Positions 24,124 through 35,539 of a stretch of DNA of 64,000 nt are shown here, piece by piece. The stretch is from Ricinus communis (lineage: Eukaryota; Streptophyta; Magnoliopsida; Malpighiales; Euphorbiaceae). Positions within the stretch are counted from its first letter, which is position 1. The number at the start of each line of letters is the position of its first letter. The notes under the pieces are model-generated. The model did not search any database. It was not told the origin of the DNA and saw only the letters and a program-made list of their open reading frames with translations. Where the stretch lies: NCBI RefSeq assembly GCF_019578655.1, contig NC_063260.1:7628501-7692500 (forward strand), in the 5' to 3' direction. A program made the position numbers and the translations under genes.

Positions 24124-24540
24124 TGTAAGGCGGTGCAGCAGGATTACTTTGTCGAAAATAAAATTAAGGACGGGCAGAAACTAGATAATAAATGACACCG
24201 AGAATTTAACGTGGTTCACCCTTAATATTGGGTTATGTCCACGGGACAAAATCCGAATAAATTTTCCACTATCAAAATAGCAGACATACAAAGAGAGTAC
24301 TTTTACAGAAAAATTTCACCAAAATAATGACACTCAAGTGTTTCCCACACACCCGAAATAATCTCACTATTTTTATTTCTCACCTCTCTCACTTCTCACG
24401 CCCTTTAGAGAGAACGTTTCTCTAGCTTGCCTATTAGCCTAAAGCTAATATTTTTGTACTACAGCTTCCTTCATTCACCTCCAAGCAATCCAAGTTATAA
24501 TTTTTTCTTTTAATAACGTGGGGTTCATGGGGTTGATAAC
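24124..24540 (-). repeat. copia 5' LTR, internally deleted
   Basis: Aligned with the 3' LTR it lacks two blocks (about 30 and 40 bp) between CATTCACC and CCAAGTTATAA. The first deletion removes the TATA box present in the other LTR. The outer end (plus-strand right side) is diverged, so 24540 is approximate. Confidence 0.8.
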
Positions 24541-25300
24541 TTGCTAATTTTATGCTGGGAATGATTTTTACATATGAAAAAGAGGCTAAAAGTATACAGT
24601 TGCTAGAGGGGTGAGATTAAATCTAAGCCCAAATGAGCCACTTAGAATTAGACTAAATGCACAAATAAGAAGGTTTTTACTTTGTATTGTTCATTTCATA
24701 GGATGGCAGAAACCCAAGCTTGGCAGTGAAGATCTTTAAACCTGAGCATGGATGCTTTAGGGACTTCAAAATCCTTTAAGCCTCAGCAACTTTCTTAGCA
24801 AAATACTTTGAAGAAATGGTACATGAGAAATCTAGTTATAGAGTTAAAAATATGAAAGAGTGAGGTTGGATTAGATCTAAAGCTGAATGTGATTGTCAAA
24901 ATGCAAAAGGCCAAAAAAGATAAAAAAAAAAAATTCATAGTTAGATGTCAGCTTTAAGATTGACTTTGGCTGCCTAAAGCCTATACTGAGGCTTTGGAAA
25001 GATCACACTAGGAACTAAAGTTGAGATTGAACTGTGTAATAAGAGTTTGAAAGTTGGCAGAAGGTTGTTCAAGAGGATATTCGTACTTTTTTTATGCGTG
25101 CGAAAGAGGATCGAAATCAGGATGCAAACCAGTGATTAGGCTAGATGACTACTTTTTTAAGAGGGTCTGCAATGGCCAATTTGATGGACAAATATTTTCC
25201 ATAGCTTGGTAGTCATTGATAAAGAAACAAAGTTAATTAGATATCGCTCATATGCTGGTTGACATGAGAATTGGAACTTCCAGATGGTTCGACAATTATT
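24541..25300 (+). pseudogene. MuDR/MULE transposase pseudogene
   Basis: Conceptual translation in shifting frames gives the order of a plant Mutator-like transposase. The MuDR N-domain reads MLGMIFTYEKEAK then RGVRLNLSPNEPLRIR (24551-24655), followed by a degraded cysteine/histidine segment with KPEHGC-like and FRDFKN-like words (about 24740-24770). A KKWYMRN/YRVKNMKE segment comes next (about 24810-24860), then LRLWKDH. Last is the start of the MULE catalytic domain, SGCKPVIRLDDYFFKR (about 25113-25165), where the Asp of RLDD fits the first DDE residue. Many stops and frameshifts are present. A long-TIR element lies in its 3' region (25924-26844). The role was cut-and-paste transposition; it is now dead. 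Confidence 0.6.
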
Positions 25301-25923
25301 GTTACTTCTAATATTTAAAAAGTTAGAAAACATTTTACCTTTTTAATCATTTTTACATACAGTATTGTATATGCTTGTTTCAGAGATTGATTGATGCAGT
25401 AAAAAGAGTGTAGCCATATGCTGAGCTTAGGGGTCCGTAAAAATTAACCAAACTGACCAAATCCAATTCAATTCTAACCAAAAATCATGGTTTAAAGTTG
25501 TGTCATGATTGATATAGTTTTAAAATTTTTATAAACTGAATTTTTGGTTTGGTTTTGATTTAAGAAAATAAAAGTCGAATTAAACCGAATTGAACCAATA
25601 ATACAATTAAATTACGTTCTCTACAAATCTAGTTTTCATTTTTCACAAATTGTAATAAATAATTCGACTTATCGTTTGTGATTTGTGATATTAGTAACGT
25701 AGAATCCACAATAAATTGTCTTGCAAAAATACAAGCAATCAGGTATAGTTTATTCTATATTTTCATTATTTGATAAATTTGACTTGCTAATAATAATATT
25801 GTATATTGCTATTTTGACAAGCAACTCAACTCAAGGTGGTCTACTCAACAATCAGTCACGGCCAAATGGAAACAGAAAGGCAAAACATACGATTAATACT
25901 TCTAATGATGTTGATGAGATTAC
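25301..25923 (+). other. probable 3' remnant of the MULE region and repeat debris
   Basis: 25440-25610 holds dispersed repeat words of the AACCGAATTGAACCAA type common in plant genomes. 25830-25923 reads as a hydrophilic Asn/Ser/Arg-rich tail (NNQSRPNGNRKAKHT) like the C-terminal ends of MULE proteins; this is a weak match. Confidence 0.35.
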
Positions 25924-26844
25924 GGAAGTTTTTCTTTAATTAGGGGATTTAAAAAAAAGATTATCATTATAGGGTAAAATTATACAAAAATTTAGTTTTA
26001 TGGTAGTTTAAAATTAATTCTCATTTTAGGATAGTTTTTGTCCATAAGTAAAAAGAAGAAAAGAAGAGTTATCCAACCATAGAAGTGCATACATGAAAAA
26101 AGAAATAAAGGTAAACATAATTTGTAGAAGTTTTTTTTGATATTTTAATATTTGTCTAATTTAAATTATTCTAATTCTAATTAATTAATATAACTTATTT
26201 ATTAAAAAAATTGAGATATGTGATTAAAATAAAAAAATATTATATAAGAATTTTGACCCGGTCCTTTAGTAAGACATTGTCCTCTAGAAGAATTTATCTC
26301 TGATGGTAATCTAATTACATCTGCCGCTAGTGCATGCTTGGAGAACCATGTGACTAAAATCAAATGTCCTAGAAAAAAATTGGGTAACACAATCATCTTA
26401 TTATGTATGTATTTAATCATGTCGTGTATAATTTATCTTAATATAAATTATTTTTTATTTTAAATTTATATCTTAGTTGTAATGTTATTTAATTTAATGA
26501 CATATTTTAGGAAATTTATAAATAAATTGTATTAATTAATTAAAATTAAATAAATATTAGAATACTAAAAGAGATTTCTACAAATTATTATTTTTTTACT
26601 CTTAGCTTTTTTATTTTTATCCCCAGGTGGATAGCTATTATTTTTTCCATTTTTCTTTTTGTCTGTTGCTTTAAGTGATGGATAGTCGTATCTGCCAATT
26701 CAATTAGCGCAGAGTATTTACATAGCCAAAAACTACCATAAAATGAGAATTAGTTTCAAAACTATTCTAAAACTGGATTTTGTGCGATTTTACTCTAAAA
26801 TGATAATTTTCTTTTTTTAAATCCCCTAACTAGAGAAAAACTCC
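25924..26844. mobile_element. non-autonomous DNA transposon, 921 bp, with about 110-bp TIRs
   Basis: The left end (25924 to about 26040, GGAAGTTTTTCTTTAATTAG) is matched by the reverse complement of the right end (about 26725-26844, GGAGTTTTTCTCTAGTTAGG), and the similarity runs for roughly 110 bp. It is flanked by AGATTAC at 25917-25923 and 26845-26851. No transposase is encoded. Long TIRs suggest a Mutator-like non-autonomous element, although a 7-bp duplication is shorter than the usual 9 bp. Confidence 0.75.
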
Positions 26845-26851
26845 AGATTAC

Positions 26852-27970
26852 TGTATGGTTCTTGGGTGGTAAAAATGTGAAAGGATAAAGATTAAGACCA
26901 ATTGGATATGGAGTAAATGTTGACTTGAGCACTAGATAAACAATCTTAAATGTAAGAAGTGATTCATTAATTTCATTTTTTTTTTACAGTTTATGAATTG
27001 AATGTAATAGGAGCAATCAATTTGTTCATTGATTTGTACTTGACTGTGTTAGGACTGTCCAAGATACTTAGTGAGACCATTATGAATCTGGTGTATATGT
27101 AAGTAAGAAAGTGAGACTAATACCGGTCAAACAAACCAGATTTCCTACCCTAAGAGAACTTTGAGGAAGAAGCATTATACACCATTAACACACACAATTG
27201 TTAGGAAAATCAAGTTTATCGATGACGACTCATTGCTCACGTATGCCATTGATTTTACATTTCAAGCATCAAGATTTCAGTGGATAGGAGGCCCTTCAAT
27301 TACCTCAAGCCAACTGCAAAGAGAATAGGAGAATGCTATTAAAAGGCAAAAAAGAGAAAGGCCGAAATGAAACTACAGTAGCTAAATAAAATGGAGATGC
27401 ATACTGGCTGTTAAGATCGTATTTAGAAGACTTGATTTTGTAACTGCTTTTGGCTCTTTTTATTTTGAGGAAGCATTTTGCTTATGATAGTACTAAGTTC
27501 ATATATGACTAGTGTTTGTGATATTACATGGTAGTTCCATAGGAACTTAGAAACTGTTTTTGTGTCATGCAAATCTCAAAAGCAATTAAATACCAATGTG
27601 AGATTCATAATTGTTTTGCATTCATGTCATATTTGCAGTAAGTTTCCCTGTTTTATGCAAACTTAGATGTATTGTAGTATCTGCTTGTTTTGTAGGTAGT
27701 TAAAGCAATACAATGAAGCGTCAAAACACACTACATAAGTCCATAATTAGCAAAAGCTCATTTCTCATTACCATAAATACCTTATGCATCAACAGCATTG
27801 TACTTTTACAAATTACTATATACATTTTCAGTTACCAATTTAACCACTGTGTATCAATCAAGTAACTTACAATATATAGTTTCAACTCAATTAACGCATA
27901 CATATGCCTAGAAACTAAACTAATAACCCAGAGAAGTACAGACAAATATTACTAGTAACACAAGGAGAAG
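26852..27970. other. intergenic, no feature recognised
   Basis: Mixed-complexity sequence, possibly including more of the decayed transposon flank. No gene could be supported. Confidence 0.35.
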
Positions 27971-27984
27971 CCAATTTATCATGC

Positions 27985-28320
27985 TATTCCTTCAATTTTG
28001 CTCTCTACTTCTTTAGCATTTTTTAAACTTTGTAGCTCGACTCACAACTTAGCTATTTCGTTCGCCACCTTTCTCTTTACCAAAATCATATGCTTCATTA
28101 ATTGTGCCTCTTTGAACCTGGTTCAGTTCTTTATTCTCTGCCATAAGCAAGCCATTCAAAAGTTTAATTCATTAATCACCTCTCTTCCCCTGATATACAA
28201 TGGCTCATCGTGACAATCAAATAATTCACTTCTCCTAATCTACACAATTGTTAATAAGACATTAATTGACTCAAATAATGTAAATTAAATTATGAGTGAA
28301 TACCTATATAGCCGAAGAAG
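27985..28320 (-). pseudogene. possible relic of a small GRF-type zinc-finger/coiled-coil protein
   Basis: The minus strand around 28230-28160 reads LFDCHDEPLYIRGREVINEL, similar to the region after the GRF zinc finger in small plant proteins (FxWxDEE...RGREVI). It is followed by a broken heptad-like tail. A possible intron (GT at about 28304, AG at about 28240) would join it to a YFFGY word resembling the RFFGC end of a GRF finger. Stops interrupt the tail and the cysteines were not found, so this is a weak call. Confidence 0.3.
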
Positions 28321-29456
28321 TAGGATAATGCAACAACAAATAATATCAAAAGTAGATATTTAAAAATGGATTCTGGAGTACTATTAAGAATCAAAGTCAT
28401 AAGAATTACAAAAGTTGTGGCATGATTTGTATCGAGGTATATTTTTTATTGATTTATAGGAGGCATAATAAGCTATGAGCTATAGAACAGGGAGTATTCA
28501 TCCCCATTTCATTTAGTACAGAGGGTATACTCCCAGGAGCAATCACTATTACCACTTGAGTTAGGCAAGTGTGTATTGGAGTACCGTACCATTAATGCTT
28601 ACTCTATCACTTTTAAAATTAAGCTAAGGGCACGGACAATTGATTTCATGCACATTAAATTTTTATTTCAAAAAAAATAATAAAAATAGAAGACGGGCCT
28701 AATTGCACCTTGAGCATCAGGGGACATATTTGAGCCTTTTCCTATATTCTTTTACCTCTTCTATTTGATAAAAATTACTTATTATGGTCCCTTCCAAGTC
28801 TATTGACCAAATTCTTTTAAAATAATAAGGTATTGTTTGAGTTAAGAAATTTTAAAATTTATAGATTTAAAATATATAAATTTAAAATTTATAAGTTTCT
28901 AAAATTTTATTAATTAGATTAAACATAAAAACAATAAATTTCTATTTAAAGTTAAAAGTGATTTGAGGAAGCGCAATCAGCGTGGTTGTCGATATACAGC
29001 TTCAGAATCAAAACATTCTCCAAACAAAGAGCAAGCCCAAACTGTAGCAGTGGACTTGCTCAGCCCAATTTGACATTCTGTTAGCAACTTATTAGTTAGG
29101 TACAACTTCTTTTAAACTACACACCAGGTCATTCTAAGCTATTTCCATAAAGCCGAAGAACATTTCAGTAATTTAACCTTGCAAATTACACAAGATTGCT
29201 TACATGGAGATCTAAGATCATGCCACGTATTGAGTTGCAAAAGACAGCAATTTTGTGTAGTAGAAAACCATAGCTGACTCTCTGAAGTCGGAATTCTTTT
29301 TAGCACCTAATTGTTGGGCAGCAAAATAGATTAAGACCAGAGGTTTTAACATTTAAGCAAAAGGGTTTAGAGTTCTTTGCTTGAAAATAGAGAAAGGAAT
29401 ATAATTTATAGAAACAGAAAAGAGAAAGTGCGTAAAATTTGAATCTTTATAAAAGA
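28321..29456. other. upstream region of the glycine-zipper gene
   Basis: Contains a single copy of the AGCAAT repeat word (28538) and an AT-rich near-palindromic block at about 28831-28905. The leader of the next gene probably begins within the last 100-200 bases; no clear TATA box was chosen. Confidence 0.35.
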
Positions 29457-29632
29457 ATGGAGAGTAGTAGCAGTAACAGTAACAGTAATAGCATTGTAAT
29501 GACGAATCAAAGAAAGCCTTTACCAGGAATCAAAATAGAGAATCCCTTTACTTTCAAAATTCTTCAAGTATTTACTGGCTTTGGCTTTGGCTGTGGTGTT
29601 GGTATTGGTGTTGGCAAACCCATGAATTTAGG

Positions 29633-29683
<51 letters not shown>

Positions 29684-32600
29684 ATATTTGGGAAGATGGC
29701 ATTTTTAAACCCAGAAATGCTGAACCCCATCTCAAGGTCTCTGGCTTATAGTTCATGTAAAACAGTTAATTTGAATTTTATGAGTCTTTTCTTTGCATTT
29801 ATTTTCTTTTCCAAATGTTGAATTGTGTTTATTTGGTAAGAAAATGTGGAAAATGAGGAGAAAGTTAGTGAGTTTAATTGAATATCTGGGTTTCGTGGGA
29901 AGGAGTAATTCAACTGATGCTCTGAGTATACATAAGAACTAATTTTGATTGTTTGTTTTGTTCTGCAATGAAAAAGATGTGTTGGTTTATGTTTTCTGTT
30001 TTTGCTTTCTTCTTCCAAGTTGAGATGCAATGGAAAATATTATTGTTTTGATTTGCAGCGGTGTGTTAACTTGTCTATGTTTCATGTAATTTATGTTCTT
30101 CTCCTATAAATATGTCGCTGCAACTAACATTAAAGGGGAAAGGGAAACAAATTGACTACAGCAAAGTAATTACTTAGAAGGTTGTCTTTCTAAGGAAGTT
30201 GAAATTGATTTTATGTAATTGTATGTGATGCTAATGACTTTCTTTGGAGACATCAAAACAGTCATATGGTCTAATATTTTTATAAAGATATTTATAAAGG
30301 CAAGGAACTTGTTAGTTGGTCACCCTATAAATGTCAATTAGTGAAAGATTGAACCACGTTACTAGTTAGCTTGCAGTCACTAGTTAGTTTGCAGTCTTCC
30401 AACTTGGAATTTATGTGATTATACTTTTAGGTAATAGCATCTTTTCACAGCACTTTAATGTAGAAGGCAATTAGGTTCTATAAGACCATCTCGATACAGC
30501 TATTTACACAAGTGGACTCAATCAAGAATTCTACAATGCTATCTCTTCAGTTGTGGCTACATTTTGGATCAATTGAGTTTTAATAGGTAGCGCATGCTGT
30601 TTATCTTCTACATTTATTCGAGGAAGTCTCCAATATTTTTCTTTTCATTTCATATTATTAGTAACATGCTACTATTGTTTCAAACTGCATGTAGGTGCAT
30701 TACCAATGGTAGGCCAAGTTATGAGTGCAACCAGAGGTGCAACTGATGCCTTTTCTGGTGCTAGCAGGCATGTAAATGATGCTGTAAGTCAAAATTCTGT
30801 GCTTATGAATGTTTGTTATGATATTTTTCTTCTTTGGTAACTATTTCAGTTGAAATTGACATGACCAATAATGTTCTCATATCTCAATTTCCAGCTGCGG
30901 AAGATGGGAGCTAAGAGAATTGAAGTAGGCGCTGGGTGTGGAATTGGTTTTGGATATGGCTTCGGAGTTGGTATGCCATTTGTTATCACTTCTGAAGAAG
31001 CCTTCCATACTTTTTTATGCTCCAAGACTTTGTTATTTATATACTGCCTTTAAAGAAGTGCCTTGCTCCTGGTGGTCTCTTTCTGTTTACTTTCCATTGC
31101 AAATTATGTCCTTGTATATACTGCCACAACATTGTATCACTATGTATAACTTACTCAAAATTTATAATGTCATTTTAACTATTACTATGAACAATTTGGT
31201 GAATAATGTCATTGGTCTACCATGAAGCAACAGTAATCTCAGGTGTGGGTACAGTGAATAGACTAATGGTTGCATTAGATGAAGTGATATTGGATCTAAA
31301 TGAGTAAAGGTTCAAAAGAATCCTCAAGGGATCAACCTGGGTGCTGTCAAATACCAATGTTTATTATGAAATGAGGTTGAGAGTTTGGGTAGGATGAGCT
31401 CTCCATGTGATGGGAGTATTACTCATTTTTATGTCAATTTTCGTAAGACCTGTTTCTTTATTTTCCAGAGTTGACAGCTGAAAACTCAACTTTTGTGTGG
31501 CAGGTCTTGCTGTTAAACCTGGGGTGGTGCAGAAGATTCAATTCTATCTTATGGTATGCAATATTTGTTTTCACTAATGTATATGTATAGACACCCATTT
31601 TCATATCCAACATGCAGATTATGGGAAACAACCATGTTGAGGATCTAGCCCTTTAGGCGTGGACACACGAAAAATGCCTCTTACAGTTTGTTTCTCACCT
31701 GTCAGAACTTTGACTGTTTTAAATTTGTCAGGAAGTGATAACAAAGATGATGACAAAAGTCGGAATGTCTCCTAATTTATCAATTAGTCAAGGTGGCTTT
31801 CCAATGTCTATGCAAAGTGGCATAAGCACTTTGAGTGGACCCTTAATCCAAAATCCGTTGGGAAGTATTACACAACTGGCACCACAATTACCAGATCAAA
31901 CATCTCAAAGCATGCATGGATTTGGAAACATGAGTCCACGCCCAAGCTATGGAAACTCCGCATCAATAAGCAGTCTAGGGGACACACCTTTTGGCAGTCG
32001 AACAGAAAAGGTTCTTAGCAGTTTTCTACAGAATTCTATGCTGAAAGAAGACAACACTAACCTAGATGAAGTGGTATGCATGATTAAATTTATCTATATT
32101 ATTTTCCCTGAGATCTTATTTGCCAGTATTGGCTTCATAATTCATCTCAAATATCGTATTCGCTTGTATTTGGTAAGCCTTGACTTGGTAAGTTCATAAT
32201 TAGCCGTTATTGCCAATTTAGTAGAAAACATTGCCGCTTTATACCATTGAAACAAGTATGCAGGTGGCTTTCAAAAATCTCATATAATATACTGGCGGAT
32301 GATTTATTTTATTCATTAAAGAATTAGGAGTTAGTGCTTTTGACAATCCTTTGTAATTAGCTCAAAGGTTTTGGCTCAGTTCTTTTCGACCTTCTTTAAT
32401 TTAGAAATTTGAACAGTAAAGATTAAAGAAGCCTGTGAAGCAGAAAAGCATTGGTTTTCTGGTTATAAAATCAGTAGTTGCATTGGTTTCTATTTAGGCG
32501 GTCATCATATCATTGCTGATAAGTTGTTGTTTTATCTAGAATATTATCATGCAGTTGAAGCTGACTTATAAGGCCAACTGTTACCATTTTGATTAGATAG

Positions 32601-33681
32601 GATAAAATTGTGTTGGGTGAAGCAAGACAACTTTTGAACTGCGATATACACTTCAAAAGTTGTTCAATTATGAATCCATCCTTAGGTTTCGAAAGTTGGA
32701 CAGAGGATATGGCAAAGTATTTTAAATCATATAGAAAAAGAGTTGGACAATTATTTTTCCTTGTAAACTTTAACTGAAGATTTCAGTTTTCCTTTTACAA
32801 TAAATTGTAGTAGTTCAAGTCTGAAAATTCTTGTCTAATCTCATATGGAACTTGTACTGAAAATCGTGGTACTTAGAATAGATTATTAGCTTGGATACTA
32901 AAAGTCTCTTAGTACACAGTAGAAAGAACTGGATCATGCTTTTGCCTTTGCCACATAATGAAGCAATATATCCAGGGACATGTTGTTATAAACATAAAAG
33001 GACTTTTGGTGGACTCAATTTTCACTTCTCTATGAATCTTATATGCTCTGAAATGTTTCAACTATCATGTGTAATTTTTTGATATATTCTCAGGCTGGAC
33101 GCTTGCGGTCTGAAAATAACCTGCTTCAAATGGTAATATTTTCATGTTTTCTCTGCTTGTCTGAAAGCCATTTTGTCAATTTCCTGTTATTAGCTTGCAA
33201 ATGTGGATCATCAATGAAAATATACTAGAATATAGTGACAATAAGAACTGAGATTTCATTTCAATGGGTTCTTTTCATTGGAAATTCAATTTTGGAATCA
33301 ATCACGACTGGAATAGCTAAGTAGTTTTTTTAATGGATTTGCTGTTGAGATTCATGAGAGGTTCTAACTTGTATAGGGGGCATCTCTCATGGCATATTTT
33401 GTTCATTTCACTTGCAATGCATAGCCTTTTCCACCATCAAACAATTCTTCATTGCATTGATCACAGTTGAATAAATGGTTATACTGTGCATTCAGGTGTT
33501 GAAACACCAGAAAGTCATTGAAGAGCTTATGGAGGAGAATGAGAAGCTTCGTCAGATACTGATGGAAGACCTGAAAATATCACCCAGCAAGTTCCAATCC
33601 AGCTACTCAACTAGAACTAAATCTACATGTGCTGATTGTTTCGAGTGTCGAAGAAAACAACGAAAAAGTAGAGGAAGATAA
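29457..33681 (+). CDS. glycine-zipper/coiled-coil protein of unknown function
   Basis: Seven exons: 29457-29631, 30695-30783, 30895-30970, 31504-31553, 31732-32073, 33094-33132 and 33496-33681. All borders are GT-AG and keep frame; 318 residues. Residues 1-30 are a Ser/Asn-rich head then PLPGIKIENP. Residues 41-54 (GFGFGCGVGIGVGK) and 100-114 (GAGCGIGFGYGFGVG) are two glycine-zipper segments that could span or insert in a membrane, each followed by a Pro-containing turn (KPMNLG, AVKPGV). Residues 60-95 between them are conserved-looking (QVMSATRGATDAFSG). Residues 131-244 are a polar Ser/Met/Gly-rich linker. Residues 245-280 form a Leu/Glu heptad coiled coil (HQKVIEELMEENEKLRQ), and the tail is basic with CADCFEC. 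I recall similar uncharacterised plant proteins but no assigned role. The exon 1 start uses the first in-frame ATG, 29457. Confidence 0.8.
29636..29677. repeat. (CT)21 microsatellite in intron 1
   Basis: An uninterrupted CT run that begins four bases after the 5' splice site GT at 29632. Confidence 0.95.
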
Positions 33682-34220
33682 CTAGCCTTTTTACAGGATA
33701 CTGCATTTTACTTCTTGATCACTAAGATTTTAAACAATGCCCTTGAAGATCAATTATCAGGAGCCATCAATTATGCTTGGAAGATTAGAATACAAAGATA
33801 GACGCATATCTGACTTCCAAACAAATTGATTAAGTTGGTTAAGTATCAAATATACAGAGTTGGAGAGCTTCTGTAGGGGATGCTAAAAGGTAATCTAACC
33901 TTTCTTTCTTTTTCTTTTTCTTTTTCTTTGGGAGGTTTCTTTTCTCTTACACATGTTCTTTTTTTTTGGTAATATATGTCTTTTACACATATTTGATAAG
34001 CTAGAACTCTGTAAAGAGACCCTTTTTTTCTTTTCTGCAGTCAAGTAACTGTGATTCAATTTAATTTTCTCCATGTGTGATGCAACATTAATTTCTTGAT
34101 CTGCTTTCTGTTTTCCTCACTTGAACATTTGTATTTCTAGTGGTTTTGGTACATATCTGTAGTGGAGGAAATGCAAAGCTTACAAATGCAATGTAGAATC
34201 GGGTCTGAGATTGTTTCTAG
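33682..34220 (+). other. 3' UTR and 3' flank of the glycine-zipper gene
   Basis: Moderately complex, T-rich sequence typical of a plant 3' end. No clear poly(A) signal was chosen. Confidence 0.4.
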
Positions 34221-35500
34221 AATTTATTTTTTTATACTCACGGTCCGGAAAAGATAACTTATTTTTAATTTACATCTAATTTAAGAAAATTAGTTTTTTA
34301 ATAGTTGACTTATCATTAAATCTGTGCTATTTCGTATTAAAATATCCTTGTTTGATATTTTAAGTATGGATCACATTAATTTCATTGGACTTGCCAACTC
34401 ATCTATTTGTTGCCGTATGATTTGCATGATTTTGAGATTCAAATAAAAGAAAAACATAGTTATTCATATCAATAAATATAACTAATAAAAATTTATAATT
34501 TTGAAACAAGAAAATTAAGAAATTTAATTTTAGGTGATAATATTTATGTTAACAAATAAAATGTATTTTTATTATTAGTTATTTAATTAATAATTTAAAA
34601 ATAAACTATAATCTTAGATGGATGAAAAAGATATTCTTTTACAGATATTTTTTATTTAAAAATAATTTTGAGAATTAATAAGAAAATTTATTTTAAGAAA
34701 AAGCATTCTAACCAACTGCATTCCAAAATAATAAACATAAAAAAAATTTAACATGTTAAAGATTAAATACATATTTATGTTCTTGAATTTATATTAATTA
34801 GTTAATGTAATATTTTAATTTCTAATTTAATTTAATAAACATTTAATTTTTTTTAATATCTAAATATTTTGATTTTTAATTTAATTTATGAATTCTATTT
34901 TTTAATAATATTTAAGTATCTTTTATGCGATATATAGAACAAAAATATATATTAAAAATATTAAAATTTTACATAAAATTAACATACTAAATTAATTAAG
35001 TGACCAAATTTAGAAGCATAAATACAAAATTTGGCATATATTAAAATGAATTAGTGGCAAATTGTGTTTTCATGGAACCCTACCCCACCCATATAAAGTC
35101 ATTGCCATCTTCGGATGAGTACAATGCGGCCTGGTGGAAATAAATGAATGAGGCGACTGTTGGTGGATGGGCCACTGATCTGACAGTCCTTTCTATTACA
35201 GCCCCCAACACTCCGTTCAGCTTTCATATACTTTGGGCTCCTCAAAATTGAAACTGTGTTGAATTATCGAGAAAGTTTTTTTCTTTTTTTTTTTTTTTGA
35301 AAAAGTACACGCTATTTTTTTTATATTTACACGTTGTATTTTTTTATTTTTTTTATTTTTATGCTTTCTATTTTTTTTCTTGTGAAGGTAAAAAGAGAAT
35401 TTAAAATAAAAAAATGAGAGAATGAGACTAAGAGAAAATTTTGGTCATTTCTTGTGAACACTGAGATATGAACTCCATATCATGCTCTCTATTTTTTTTC
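34221..35500. other. AT-rich intergenic region
   Basis: Only a short more complex stretch at 35070-35250 stands out. No reading frame or RNA seen. Confidence 0.4.
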
Positions 35501-35539
35501 TTTTTGCTTTACTGTTATTGTTTTAATTTTAGTTATTAT

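Larger units (their letters stand above)
16715..24540 (-). mobile_element. Ty1/copia LTR retrotransposon, Tork/Tnt1-like, defective
   Basis: Complete architecture on the minus strand: 5' LTR at the right (24124 to about 24540), a primer-binding site matching the initiator-Met tRNA end (24109-24121, TGGTATCAGAGCC on the minus strand), then gag, protease, integrase, reverse transcriptase and RNase H, a polypurine tract (complement at 17215-17232) and the 3' LTR at the left (16715-17214). The integrase-before-RT order is copia-type. By eye I count about 18 differences in about 345 aligned LTR bases, almost all transitions. The element has frameshifts and stops and is split in RT by a solo LTR (18447-21202). 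The left flank is GTATG; no matching target duplication is visible at the right end, which looks eroded. Confidence 0.9.
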
